From NCBI RefSeq assembly GCF_030817655.1, contig NZ_JAUSZM010000003.1:8928001-8992000 (forward strand): DNA of 64,000 nucleotides, given 5' to 3'. The notes under the pieces are model-generated. The model searched no databases. It saw nothing but the letters and a program-made list of their open reading frames with translations, and was not told the DNA's origin. This document shows, piece after piece, positions 27,215 to 36,032 of the stretch; position 1 is the first letter of the stretch; each line of letters begins with the position of its first letter. Origin of the DNA: Streptomyces sp. V4I2. Lineage in GTDB: Bacteria > Actinomycetota > Actinomycetes > Streptomycetales > Streptomycetaceae. The translations under genes were made by a program, and so were the position numbers.

Positions 27215-28480
27215 GTGACCGGTTTCCGTTCCCCGAGCTCCGGGCTTCGCGCGCTGCGGCCCGCGGCCTTCGGTGCGGACCCGAGCGGTGAGCGCCTGGC
27301 GCGCATCCGCAGATCGCCCCACTTCAAGGACGGGGTCTTCCAGAATCCCGGAGGCACCGCAAGCACCCGGCCCTCCGCTTCGCCGGTGGAGCTCGCGAAG
27401 GGCTACTTCGACAAGGACGAGCGCCCCCGCCGCGCCCCGAAGGGCACCGTGCCGGTGCACGCCACCACGCTCGCCGACATCGCCAGGCCCCCGGCCACGG
27501 GGCTGCGGCTGACGTGGATGGGGCACTCCAGCGTGCTCGCGGAGATCGACGGGCAGCGGGTGCTCTTCGATCCCGTCTGGGGCGAGCGCTGCTCCCCGTT
27601 CCCCTTCGCCGGCCCCAAGCGACTGCACCCCGTGCCCCTGCCGCTGGCCGCGCTCGGCCCGGTCGACGTGGTCGTGATCTCCCACGACCACTACGACCAC
27701 CTCGACATGCCCACGATCAAGGCACTGGCCGGCACCGACACGCTCTTCGCCGTGCCGCTGGGGGTCGGTGCCCACCTGGAGCACTGGGGGGTGTCCGCCG
27801 ACCGGCTGCGTGAACTGGACTGGAACGAGGCGACGAAGGTCGGCGGCCTCACCCTGACGGCCACCCCGGCCCGCCACTTCTGCGGCCGCGGTCTGCGCAA
27901 CACCCAGCACACGCTGTGGGCCTCCTGGGTCGTCGCCGGCGACGAGCACCGGATCTACCACAGCGGCGACACCGGGTACTTCGACGGCTTCCGGGACATC
28001 GGCGCCGAGCACGGCCCCTTCGACGCCACGATGATCCAGATCGGCGCGTACAGCGAGTACTGGCCGGACATCCACATGACCCCCGAGGAGGGGATGCGCG
28101 CCCACCTCGACCTCCAGGGCGGCCGGCCGCACGGCGTGTTCCTTCCGATCCACTGGGCCACCTTCAACCTCGCCATGCACGCGTGGGCCGATCCCGGCGA
28201 GGGCACCGTCGCGTCCGCCCGCGGGGTGCAGGCCCCGATCGCCCTGCCCCGGCCCGGCGAGCCCTTCGAGCCCACGGCCGAGACCGTGCCGACCGAGCCG
28301 TGGTGGCGGAGTGTGGCCACCCAACCAGCGGGCGGCTGGCCCGCAGCCGACGTGCTGACCGAGGCGGCGATCAAGACCTCGGCCGACTCGGCCGCCCGGG
28401 AGCAGGCCGGTACGACCGGTGAAGTGCCGGAGGGCACGGGTGACGGGAGCGGTGAGCCGGAGGCTGTTCCGGCGGGCTGA
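27215..28480 (+). CDS. MBL-fold metal-dependent hydrolase (UlaG/NAPE-PLD-like)
   Basis: 421 codons from GTG with a TTGGAGG site. The metallo-beta-lactamase motif HxHxDH is H157-D-H159-Y-D161-H162, followed by the distal His (ARHFCGRG), Asp (HSGDTGYF) and His (FLPIHWATF). The last about 80 residues are a low-complexity Glu/Ala/Thr tail. The family includes lactonases and N-acyl phosphatidylethanolamine-type phosphodiesterases. The substrate cannot be told. It is cytoplasmic, with no operon partner. Confidence 0.85.
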   Translation: MTGFRSPSSGLRALRPAAFGADPSGERLARIRRSPHFKDGVFQNPGGTASTRPSASPVELAKGYFDKDERPRRAPKGTVPVHATTLADIARPPATGLRLTWMGHSSVLAEIDGQRVLFDPVWGERCSPFPFAGPKRLHPVPLPLAALGPVDVVVISHDHYDHLDMPTIKALAGTDTLFAVPLGVGAHLEHWGVSADRLRELDWNEATKVGGLTLTATPARHFCGRGLRNTQHTLWASWVVAGDEHRIYHSGDTGYFDGFRDIGAEHGPFDATMIQIGAYSEYWPDIHMTPEEGMRAHLDLQGGRPHGVFLPIHWATFNLAMHAWADPGEGTVASARGVQAPIALPRPGEPFEPTAETVPTEPWWRSVATQPAGGWPAADVLTEAAIKTSADSAAREQAGTTGEVPEGTGDGSGEPEAVPAG

Positions 28481-29566
28481 GGGGCGGGGGCGGGACAGCC
28501 GCGGGCGGCTCGCGCCGACATATGGCTGCTGCGGCTTGCCCGCCGAGGGCGGGTAGGCCCGGTTGGTCGGGATGGGCGGGGCCTGGTCACTGGATGACAT
28601 CGCGGCCTACTCGGCCCAGGGGCTGAGCAGGCCGGGTGAAGGGCGAGCCGGCGCGTGAGGCGGGGCCGTTCGCCACGGGGGCCTGGGTCCCCTTGGAGTG
28701 GGTGGCCGGTCTGCGCAGGGGCTGAGCAGGGCCCGGTGCAGGGCGAGCCGGCGCGTGAGGCGGGGCCCTCCCGTACGGGGCCCGGGCCCTTCGGGACGGG
28801 CGGCTGGTCTGCACAGTGCAGGTTGCCGAGTCGCGTGGAGACGCGGCGGCTGCGCCGTGCCCACCGGCGACTGGGCCACCTGCGGGGCGCGTGCTCATCG
28901 GCGAAGGTGACACCGCTGCCGTCGTTCCAGGGTTCGCGGGAGGGAGCGAACACAGCGGTACCAGTGGCCTGTTGGCAGGTCCGGCTTCGGTGTGCGGTCA
29001 ACCGAGGGCAGGGGCAGGCGACTTCGCCGGACGCGAGGTGATCGACATTCCGTGCCTGCCCGGTCGCGAAGTGGCGCGTTCGCCCACAATTGCGTCTGGG
29101 CACATCCACGACGAGAAGTGCCTCGCGGACGGCTCATTCGCTACGGAGCGTGAAGCTCCTGGGGGTGCTCACGCGGCCCTGCTCGGTCGATTCCCGGATC
29201 GAGGGAGACCGTCGGTCGACGCACGCGGCTTCGGTCGAGGGGAGGGACACCTCGACCCCGCAGTCCGTTTGTGACCGGCCCTGACCAGTGTCGATCGACT
29301 CTGGTCTTGATGAGGACGGGCCGAGGAGGTGGTTATCGGTCTGTCGTACGAGGCCTCATACCAGAGCGGGATGCTGTCCGTGGGAGTTTGTCAACTGCCC
29401 ACCGCACATGATGCGTTGCCGACTACTGTCAGTGTCCGTCGGGCGACGCAGGGCTGGAACGTTCGGTTCTGTCGATCGACACCCGCATGCGCGTGCCCGC
29501 GTACGCCCCCGACATGTGCAGCAGCAGGGCAATCAGGCCCGACGGACCAGTACGACGAGGACACCG
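28481..29566 (+). other. 1.1-kb region without a convincing gene upstream of the conservon
   Basis: Open frames here lack third-position GC bias and family resemblance. A short GC hairpin (GCCCGCC-GAG-GGCGGGT, 28538-28554) follows the MBL gene. Tandem 100-bp repeats occupy 28617-28812. The remainder, up to the CvnA start, becomes less GC-rich after 29280 and must hold the conservon promoter. Confidence 0.5.
28617..28812. repeat. Two diverged tandem units of about 99 bp
   Basis: Both units begin CAGGGGCTGAGCAGG, share the exact core AGGGCGAGCCGGCGCGTGAG followed by GCGGGGCC, and end with a CTGGTCTGC or CCGGTCTGC segment. Unit one starts at 28617, unit two at 28716. The middle part is less conserved. 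Confidence 0.7.
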
Positions 29567-31780
29567 ATGTCTCACCTCCGCGCCCCGGCCGCCCGCGCAG
29601 ACCGCCGTGAGGGCGGGCGGCACGGCCGGCCGGCCGCCCGAGCCGTTCCCGTGGTGCCCGACATCCACATACGGTCCCAGTTGCTGCGTCTTGCCGTGCT
29701 GCCGCCCGTCGCCGTCGCCCTCAGCGCCTGCGCCGCCGTCCTGTTCACCGTCCGCTCCACCGGTGCCCGGCCCAGCCTGACCCTGTGGTGCGTGCTCGCC
29801 GGGGCCGTCTCGGTGACCTGCGCGGGCATCCTGATCTCCGCCGTGGCCGCCGACCGCGCCGCCCACTCGGTGAGCGAGCGCATCGGTGCCCTGCGGCGCA
29901 GCAGCGCGCGCGGCGAGGCCGACCTGCGGGCGCTGGTCGAGGCCTTGCGCCGGGGTGAGGGACCGCCGCAGCGCAAGCCGCGCAGCGGACCGCCCGAGGA
30001 CGCCGACGACTTCGAGCTGCTTGCCACCGACCTCACCCGGGCCCACGACGGCGCCGTCACCGCCGTCGTGCAGGCCGCGCAGCTCTCCAGCCAGGCGGGC
30101 AGCGAACAGAAACTCGAGGTCTTCCTCAACCTCGCCCGGCGCCTGCAGTCGCTGGTGCACCGCGAGATCTCGATCCTGGACGAGCTGGAGAACGAGATCG
30201 AGGACCCCGATCTCCTCAAGGGCCTCTTCCACGTCGACCACCTCGCCACCCGCATCCGCCGCCACGCCGAGAACCTCGCCGTGCTCGGCGGGGCCGTCTC
30301 CCGCCGTCAGTGGAGCAACCCGGTCTCCATGACCGAGGTGCTGCGCTCGGCCATCGCCGAGGTCGAGCAGTACTCGCGGGTCAAACTCGTGCCGCCGATC
30401 GACGGCACGCTGCGCGGTCACGCCGTCGCCGACGTGATCCACCTGCTGGCCGAACTCGTCGAGAACGCCACGGTGTTCTCCGCCCCGCACACCCAGGTGC
30501 TGCTGCGCGCCAACCTCGTCACCTCGGGGCTCGCCGTCGAGGTCGAGGACCGAGGGCTCGGCATGCCCGTCGGCGAGCAGAGCCGGATGAACGCCCTGCT
30601 CGCCGACCCGGATCAGGTCAACGTGGCCAGCCTGCTGGCCGACGGCCGCATCGGGCTGTTCGTCGTCTCGCAACTCGCCAAGCGGCACGGCATCCACGTC
30701 CGGCTGCAGACCAACATCTACGGCGGTGTCCAGGCCGTCCTCGTGGTGCCGCAGGCGCTGCTGGGCACGACACCGGGCGCCCCTGGAGCCGTACCGCGCC
30801 CGCCGGACGCCCCGGCGGGCGGGGCCGGGCCGTCCGTGCCGCGGCCGCAGCAGCATCAGCGGCCCGCGCCGCCCGAGGCAGGGCACCGGATCACGCCGGG
30901 CGCCCCGATCGCGCCGCCGGCCCCGCCGCGCCCTCAGCAACGGGAGACGCCGCGGCCCCGACAAGGGGAGACCGCGCCGCCCATGAAGAACGGCGGTGCA
31001 CCGGCGCCGCCGCTGCCCGTGCGCGGGGCCCGCGAGGATCGGCCCACCCCGGCGGAGGCCGTACCCGGCGTCCGGCCCGACCACCGGCACCTCGTCGCGG
31101 AGCACACAGCCACGCCGCCCACCCCGCGCAACGGCGCCGTGCGCGGCACCATGGGCAAGCCTCAACTGCCCCGGCGCCGGGCGCAGGAGCACATCGCGCC
31201 CCAACTGCGCGACGGGCCGGCGCCCCGCCAGGAATCGGAGTACCTGGCCGGACACGACCCGGGCCTGATGGCGGCCTTCCAGCGGGGCATCGGCCTGGCC
31301 GAGGCCCAGCAGCACCTGGAGGCGGTGTCCGGCGACCCGAGCACACCGCCCACGGCGTCGCCCATGGGGTCGACCAGCTTGGGCTCGGCCACCGTGGAGC
31401 CCGCGCACACGACGCCCGCGCACATGGAGGCCGCGCACATGGAGCGGACCGGCATGGAGCGGACCGGCATGGAGCGGACCCACATGGAGTCGCCCCACAT
31501 GGAGCCGCCCCCCATGGACCCCGTCCACACGCCTGTGCCGCTTCCCGGGACGGGGGCGGTGCCCCGCGCGCCCCTGGACCTCGGCCACACGGACGTCACC
31601 GACATGGCCGCTCCGCCCTCCATGGACGTACGGCCCATGGATCCGTCCCACATAACCGAGGCGCGCCCTGCGCACGGACCCGGGTCGCACGGCCTACGTG
31701 GCCCGCGGGACGCCGGGTCCGCACCCGGCCTCGACCTCGACCACACCACCCGGCACGACGGGAGCGCACCCGCCGGATGA
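29567..31780 (+). CDS. cvnA: Conservon sensor histidine kinase-like protein CvnA
   Basis: 737 codons from the ATG at 29567 with GAGG upstream. Two membrane helices lie at about residues 40-62 and 70-92 with almost no extracellular loop. A cytoplasmic linker and an HATPase_c domain follow, with an N-box (LLAELVENATVFS) and G-box (VEDRGLGMP). The usual phospho-accepting His box is not obvious, as in other CvnA proteins. The last about 330 residues are Pro-rich and include seven MExxH-like pentapeptides. It starts a four-gene conservon. Confidence 0.92.
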   Translation: MSHLRAPAARADRREGGRHGRPAARAVPVVPDIHIRSQLLRLAVLPPVAVALSACAAVLFTVRSTGARPSLTLWCVLAGAVSVTCAGILISAVAADRAAHSVSERIGALRRSSARGEADLRALVEALRRGEGPPQRKPRSGPPEDADDFELLATDLTRAHDGAVTAVVQAAQLSSQAGSEQKLEVFLNLARRLQSLVHREISILDELENEIEDPDLLKGLFHVDHLATRIRRHAENLAVLGGAVSRRQWSNPVSMTEVLRSAIAEVEQYSRVKLVPPIDGTLRGHAVADVIHLLAELVENATVFSAPHTQVLLRANLVTSGLAVEVEDRGLGMPVGEQSRMNALLADPDQVNVASLLADGRIGLFVVSQLAKRHGIHVRLQTNIYGGVQAVLVVPQALLGTTPGAPGAVPRPPDAPAGGAGPSVPRPQQHQRPAPPEAGHRITPGAPIAPPAPPRPQQRETPRPRQGETAPPMKNGGAPAPPLPVRGAREDRPTPAEAVPGVRPDHRHLVAEHTATPPTPRNGAVRGTMGKPQLPRRRAQEHIAPQLRDGPAPRQESEYLAGHDPGLMAAFQRGIGLAEAQQHLEAVSGDPSTPPTASPMGSTSLGSATVEPAHTTPAHMEAAHMERTGMERTGMERTHMESPHMEPPPMDPVHTPVPLPGTGAVPRAPLDLGHTDVTDMAAPPSMDVRPMDPSHITEARPAHGPGSHGLRGPRDAGSAPGLDLDHTTRHDGSAPAG
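31424..31528 (+). repeat. Seven 15-bp repeats encoding MExxH-like pentapeptides in CvnA
   Basis: In-frame 15-bp units encode MEAAH, MERTG twice, MERTH, MESPH, MEPPP and MDPVH. The array lies in the disordered C-terminal tail. Confidence 0.85.
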
Positions 31781-31848
31781 CCATCCCCGCATTCACCCCA
31801 CCCCCCAGCGCTCCCGCAGACCTTCGTACCTCAAGGAGTCGATCCACC

Positions 31849-32283
31849 ATGGCGAGCGAAGCGCCGACCGGCCATGCATCCGATCTCGACTGGCTGATGA
31901 GCGGCCTCGTGCAGCGCGTACCGCACACCACCAGTGCGGTTCTCCTCTCCTGCGACGGGCTGGTGAAGTCGGTCCATGGCCTCGACCCCGACAGCGCCGA
32001 CCACATGGCCGCCCTGGCCTCCGGCCTCTACTCCCTCGGCCGCAGCGCCGGCGTCCGCTTCGGCGACGGCGGTGACGTCCGCCAGGTCGTCGTCGAACTC
32101 GACGCGACCCTGCTGTTCGTGACCACCGCGGGATCCGGCACCTGTCTCGCCGTGCTGGCCGGCCGCGAGGCCGACGCTGCGGTGCTCGGCTACGAGATGG
32201 CGATGCTGGTCAAGAGCGTCCGCCCCTACCTGGTGACCGCTCCTCGGCAGCACGCCGTCGAACCGTCGGCGCTGAGGCCTTGA
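31849..32283 (+). CDS. cvnB: Roadblock/LC7 domain protein CvnB
   Basis: 144 codons from the ATG at 31849, preceded by AAGGAG with a 10-nt spacer. An ATG at 31777 overlapping the cvnA stop would add 24 residues. The fold is the MglB-like roadblock domain (SDLDWLMSGLVQRVPHTTSA..., GLVKSVHG). In conservons CvnB works with CvnD, like an MglB GAP with its MglA-like GTPase. Confidence 0.92.
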   Translation: MASEAPTGHASDLDWLMSGLVQRVPHTTSAVLLSCDGLVKSVHGLDPDSADHMAALASGLYSLGRSAGVRFGDGGDVRQVVVELDATLLFVTTAGSGTCLAVLAGREADAAVLGYEMAMLVKSVRPYLVTAPRQHAVEPSALRP

Positions 32284-32285
32284 GC

Positions 32286-32657
32286 GTGACGGCGGCCGGC
32301 GACGGGCCCTGGCTCGACGACGCGGCCGGACGGCTGGTGCGCCCCTTCACGGTCAGCAACGGCCGTACCCGGCCCACCATCGCGCTCGACCTGCTGTCGC
32401 ATGTGATGGCCACCGGAGCCACCCCCCTCGGCTACCTCGGCCCCGAGCACGCGCAGGTGCTCGACATGTGCCGCGCGCCCGTCTCGGTCGCCGAGGTCGC
32501 CGCCCATCTGAAGCTGCCGGCGGTGGTCACCAAGGTGCTGCTGTCGGACCTCGTCGACTGCGGGGCGCTGACCACCAAGCCCCCCGAGTTCACCCACAAC
32601 CCGACAGACCGGGCCCTTCTGGAGGCAGTGCTCGATGGACTACGACGACAGCTCTGA
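32286..32657 (+). CDS. cvnC: DUF742 protein CvnC
   Basis: 123 codons from GTG 32286; a TTG at 32280 overlapping the cvnB stop is an alternative. It is the typical DUF742 domain, beginning with WLDDAAGRLVRPFTVSNGRT and ending with a winged-helix-like segment (VAEVAAHLKLPAVVTKVLLSDLVDCGAL). It is the invariant third gene of conservons and overlaps cvnD by 23 nt. Confidence 0.93.
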   Translation: MTAAGDGPWLDDAAGRLVRPFTVSNGRTRPTIALDLLSHVMATGATPLGYLGPEHAQVLDMCRAPVSVAEVAAHLKLPAVVTKVLLSDLVDCGALTTKPPEFTHNPTDRALLEAVLDGLRRQL

Positions 32658-33234
32658 CCCCTTCCCCACCGCACTGAAGATCCTGGTGGCGGGAGGGTTC
32701 GGAGCAGGCAAGACGACCTTCGTGGGCGCGGTCAGCGAGATCGCGCCCCTGAGCACGGAGGAACTGCTCACCACGGTCAGCGCCGCGACCGACAGCCTCG
32801 ACGGCATCGAGAACAAGGTCGAGACGACGGTGGCCATGGACTTCGGCCGCATCACCCTCGACCCGGAACACGTCCTGTACCTGTTCGGCACCCCCGGACA
32901 GGAGCGGTTCTGGTTCATGTGGGACGAGCTCTCCGAGGGCGCCCTCGGCGCGGTCATCCTCGCCGACACCCGGCGCCTGGAGGACTGCTTCGCCGCCGTG
33001 GACTTCTTCGAACAGCGCGGCCTCGGGTTCATCGTCGCGATCAACGAGTTCGACGGATCGTACCGCTACGACCCCGAGGAGGTCCGAGCCGCCATCGATC
33101 TCGACCCGCAGATCCCCGTTGTCCGCTGCGACGCCCGGATCTCCAGCTCGGGGGTGCAGACCCTGCTCACCCTCGTACGGCACCTCATCGCCCACAGCCC
33201 GGCCATCGCGCCGAGCCACGGCGCCCACATGTGA
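32635..33234 (+). CDS. cvnD: Conservon small GTPase CvnD
   Basis: 199 codons from an ATG with GGAGG upstream inside cvnC. It is an MglA/Ras-like GTPase. The P-loop GGFGAGKT is at residues 20-27 and the G3 region reads GTPGQERF. The expected NKxD motif reads INEFD. It probably acts downstream of CvnA and CvnB at the membrane to control development or secondary metabolism, as known for other conservons. Confidence 0.94.
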   Translation: MDYDDSSDPFPTALKILVAGGFGAGKTTFVGAVSEIAPLSTEELLTTVSAATDSLDGIENKVETTVAMDFGRITLDPEHVLYLFGTPGQERFWFMWDELSEGALGAVILADTRRLEDCFAAVDFFEQRGLGFIVAINEFDGSYRYDPEEVRAAIDLDPQIPVVRCDARISSSGVQTLLTLVRHLIAHSPAIAPSHGAHM

Positions 33235-33263
33235 CCCCCGCACACCCCGCAACGGAGCCGCAT

Positions 33264-33299
33264 ATGACGTACGTCCACAGCGACGGAGCCCGCCCATGA
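33264..33299 (+). CDS. Possible 11-codon mini-ORF coupled to the GAF gene
   Basis: ATG at 33264 with GGAG upstream encodes MTYVHSDGARP, and its TGA overlaps the next start as ATGA. The GAF gene has no good ribosome site of its own, so coupling through this peptide is plausible. Confidence 0.4.
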   Translation: MTYVHSDGARP

Positions 33300-33874
33300 G
33301 CTACGACCTGCCCCGCCCGGCCGGTCGACTGCTGCTCACCCCCGAGGACAAGGAGGCGCCCGCCCGTGTGCGACGGCTGCGCCGACTGGGGCTGGGAGAG
33401 CATCCGGAGCCCGCGCTCGACGCCTTCGCGGATCATCTGGCAGAGCGCACCGGAGCGGCGTACGCCATGGTCAACTTCATCGACGAGCACCGGCAGTTCT
33501 TCGCGGGCCTGCGCGTTCCGGACGTCCGACCTCGTGCGAACACCGACGAAGAGGCGAAGCCGGAGATCGGCCGCTCCATGGAGCGTGACCACGGTTTCTG
33601 CCCCCATGTCGTCGTCCGGCGCAAGGCGCTGGTGCTGGAGGACGTGCGCGACTATCCGCGGTTCGCCGGCAACCCGGTCGTTGACGAGTTCGGGATCCGT
33701 TCCTATCTCGGGGCGCCCCTCATCGACACCACGGGGATAGTGCTGGGCACTGTGTGCGTGGCCGACATCGAGCCGCGGGCCTGGGGGAAGGCCGGCCTGG
33801 AGGCCATCAAGTGGACGGCGGCGGACCTGGTGGGCCGGCTGGAGCGGCGGGAGGCCGACGGGCTTCTCTCCTAG
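33296..33874 (+). CDS. GAF-domain protein following the conservon
   Basis: 192 codons. A GAF domain covers about residues 35-180: YAMVNFIDEHRQFFAG, then RDHGFCPHVV and RSYLGAPLIDTTGIVLGTVCV. No kinase or output domain is attached. Its place 62 nt after cvnD on the same strand suggests that it senses a small ligand or redox state for the conservon. P450 genes often occupy this position in other conservons, but none is here. Confidence 0.85.
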   Translation: MSYDLPRPAGRLLLTPEDKEAPARVRRLRRLGLGEHPEPALDAFADHLAERTGAAYAMVNFIDEHRQFFAGLRVPDVRPRANTDEEAKPEIGRSMERDHGFCPHVVVRRKALVLEDVRDYPRFAGNPVVDEFGIRSYLGAPLIDTTGIVLGTVCVADIEPRAWGKAGLEAIKWTAADLVGRLERREADGLLS

Positions 33875-33916
33875 GGCTCCTGGGGGACGGGCTTCTCCAC
33901 CGGGGGATGTCCGGCC

Positions 33917-34522
33917 TCACAGTCCTCGCCAGATGTTGTCGAAGGCCGCGTCCTCGACGGTCCGCCGCTGCCGCACGCCGTCCAGTTCCGTCAGCGCGTC
34001 ACCGACCGTGGCCAGCACGGTCACGACCGCCTCGTCGGTGAGCTCGGGAAAGCCTTCGGCCGGTTCGTCGCGGATCCCGAGGGCGGCCGTCAGGGCGGCG
34101 AGCACGGGTTCGTCCGACACCCGGCGGTCCTCGGCGCGGCGCCGGTCCGGCGAATCGACCAGCGTCTTGCGGCCGGTGCGGACGGGAAGCAGGCGACCGC
34201 GTTCGCGGCTGATCAGTCCTTCCGTCTCCAACTGGGCGAGATAGGCCGCGGACAGTCCACGGCCCCGCCGCCACAGCCACTCCTCGGCCGACTCGTACGG
34301 CTCCTGCCGGACGACCGACGCCGCGGCCTCGTCCAGCAGACGGTCGCCCGTCGCCGGTTGCGAACCCGGCACGATCCGGTCGCCGTCCAGGGTGAGGGCG
34401 CTCGCTCCGAGGAGGTCGACGAGTTCGGCGCCCGCGAGGGCGAGTGACAGATCGCCCTGCTCGACGGGACGGTCCGTCTCCACGTCCATGGTGACGATCA
34501 ACAGGTCCCGCGCTGTGGTCAT
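33917..34522 (-). CDS. GPP34 (GOLPH3-like) family protein
   Basis: 201 codons from ATG 34522. The N-terminal TTARDLLIVTMDVE and the following LSLALAGAELVDLLG and ALTLDGDRIVP match the GPP34 fold. In eukaryotes this binds phosphatidylinositol-4-phosphate. In Streptomyces such proteins are numerous and of unknown function, possibly lipid binding. It is convergent with the GAF gene. Confidence 0.85.
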   Translation of the reverse strand: MTTARDLLIVTMDVETDRPVEQGDLSLALAGAELVDLLGASALTLDGDRIVPGSQPATGDRLLDEAAASVVRQEPYESAEEWLWRRGRGLSAAYLAQLETEGLISRERGRLLPVRTGRKTLVDSPDRRRAEDRRVSDEPVLAALTAALGIRDEPAEGFPELTDEAVVTVLATVGDALTELDGVRQRRTVEDAAFDNIWRGL

Positions 34523-34932
34523 GGGGTGGCTCCCTATGTGTCGGCCGACTCGGGGCGGCGACGTCAGGCCCGGTCCGCCCGGGGCTGTCGCCCACGGGTG
34601 GTGCGGGCCGCCGTTCCGGGGCCGAGTGTCGCACGAGGGCCGTGCGGTGCGGGACACGGCTGCGCCGGACGGCGGTGGCGGCCGGATTCGGGGCCACCGA
34701 GTCGCTGCGCGCGTGAGGTGTCGTACGAGAGGTGCCCCCGTTGGATGGGGGAACTGGCCGCTGCTTCGAGCGGGGCGGCGGGCGTGAAGCGGAGCTGTGG
34801 CGCCGCTTAAGAAATCCTCGATGGACCGGGGAGCCGCCGTACGGCAGATTGCTACGCGATTCCACCCCTCTCCCCGGACCGGGCCGCTTCGGTATGCCCG
34901 GTGCCGGGGACCCACGCACAGGAGCCGTAGCG
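34523..34932. other. 410-bp divergent gap between GPP34 and tdh
   Basis: No gene is visible. It must carry the promoters of both neighbours. The segment CTTAAGAAATCC near 34807 is locally AT-rich. No palindrome or sigma consensus stands out. Confidence 0.4.
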
Positions 34933-35961
34933 TTGAAGGCGTTGGTCAAGGAGAAGGCGGAGCCGGGACTGTGGCTCATGGACGTGCCCGAGCCCGTGGT
35001 CGGACCCGGGGACGTACTGATCAAGGTGCTGCGCACCGGTATCTGCGGCACCGATCTGCACATCCGGTCCTGGGACGGCTGGGCGCGGCAGGCGGTCAGC
35101 ACGCCGCTCGTGCTCGGGCACGAGTTCGTCGGCGAGGTCGTCGGGACCGGCCGTGACGTCACCGACCTCAAGGCGGGCGACCGGGTCAGCGGTGAGGGCC
35201 ACCTGGTGTGCGGCAGGTGCCGCAACTGCCTCGCCGGACGGCGGCACCTGTGCCGGGCCACAGTCGGGCTCGGCGTCGGTCGCGACGGGGCGTTCGCCGA
35301 GTACGTCGCCCTGCCCGCCGCCAATGTGTGGGTGCACCGCGTCCCCGTCGACCTCGATGTGGCCGCGATCTTCGACCCGTTCGGCAACGCCGTGCACACC
35401 GCGTTGTCCTTCCCACTGCTCGGCGAGGACGTCCTGATCACCGGTGCCGGGCCGATCGGACTGATGGCCGCCGCCGTCGCCCGGCACGCCGGGGCGCGGA
35501 ACGTCGTGATCACCGACGTCAGCGAGGAGCGGCTGGAGCTGGCCCGCAAGATCGGTGTGAGCCTCGCGCTCAATGTCGCCGAGTCGGCCATCGCCGACGG
35601 GCAGCGCGAACTCGGCCTGCGCGAGGGCTTCGACATCGGGCTGGAGATGTCCGGCCGCCCCGAGGCCATGCGCGACATGATCGCCAACATGACGCACGGC
35701 GGCCGGATCGCGATGCTCGGTCTGCCGGCCGCGGAGTTCCCGGTCGACTGGGCCCGGATCGTCACCTCCATGATCACGATCAAGGGCATCTACGGCCGTG
35801 AGATGTTCGAGACCTGGTACGCGATGTCGGTGCTCCTGGAGGGCGGCCTCGACCTCGCCCCCGTGATCACCGGACGGTACGGATACCGCGACTTCGAGGC
35901 GGCGTTCGCCGACGCGGCGAGCGGCCGCGGCGGCAAGGTCATCCTCGACTGGACCGCGTAA
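34933..35961 (+). CDS. tdh: L-threonine 3-dehydrogenase
   Basis: 342 codons from a TTG, chosen because GGAG sits 9 nt upstream and family proteins begin MKALVK. It is a zinc medium-chain dehydrogenase: catalytic-zinc Cys in GICGTDLH, then GHEFVGE, four structural-zinc Cys in CGRCRNCLAGRRHLC, and NAD binding in TGAGPIGLMA. It oxidises threonine to 2-amino-3-ketobutyrate, which the next gene product cleaves to glycine and acetyl-CoA. Confidence 0.94.
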   Translation: MKALVKEKAEPGLWLMDVPEPVVGPGDVLIKVLRTGICGTDLHIRSWDGWARQAVSTPLVLGHEFVGEVVGTGRDVTDLKAGDRVSGEGHLVCGRCRNCLAGRRHLCRATVGLGVGRDGAFAEYVALPAANVWVHRVPVDLDVAAIFDPFGNAVHTALSFPLLGEDVLITGAGPIGLMAAAVARHAGARNVVITDVSEERLELARKIGVSLALNVAESAIADGQRELGLREGFDIGLEMSGRPEAMRDMIANMTHGGRIAMLGLPAAEFPVDWARIVTSMITIKGIYGREMFETWYAMSVLLEGGLDLAPVITGRYGYRDFEAAFADAASGRGGKVILDWTA

Positions 35962-35965
35962 GTCA

Positions 35966-36020
35966 CCCGGATTCTTCCCGGCTTCCTCCCGGATTCTTCC
36001 CGGCTTCTTCCCGGATTCTT
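35966..36020. repeat. Five tandem 11-bp repeats between tdh and kbl
   Basis: Exactly 55 nt of CCCGGATTCTT and CCCGGCTTCTT (or CCT) alternate five times, beginning 4 nt after the tdh stop and touching the AGGAG site of kbl. Confidence 0.9.
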
Positions 36021-36032
36021 AGGAGTTTCCCC

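Noticed and set aside
28587..28913. A 108-codon minus-strand ORF with repeated segments
   Set aside because: Its repeats come from the non-coding 99-bp tandem units; no start signal and no codon bias.
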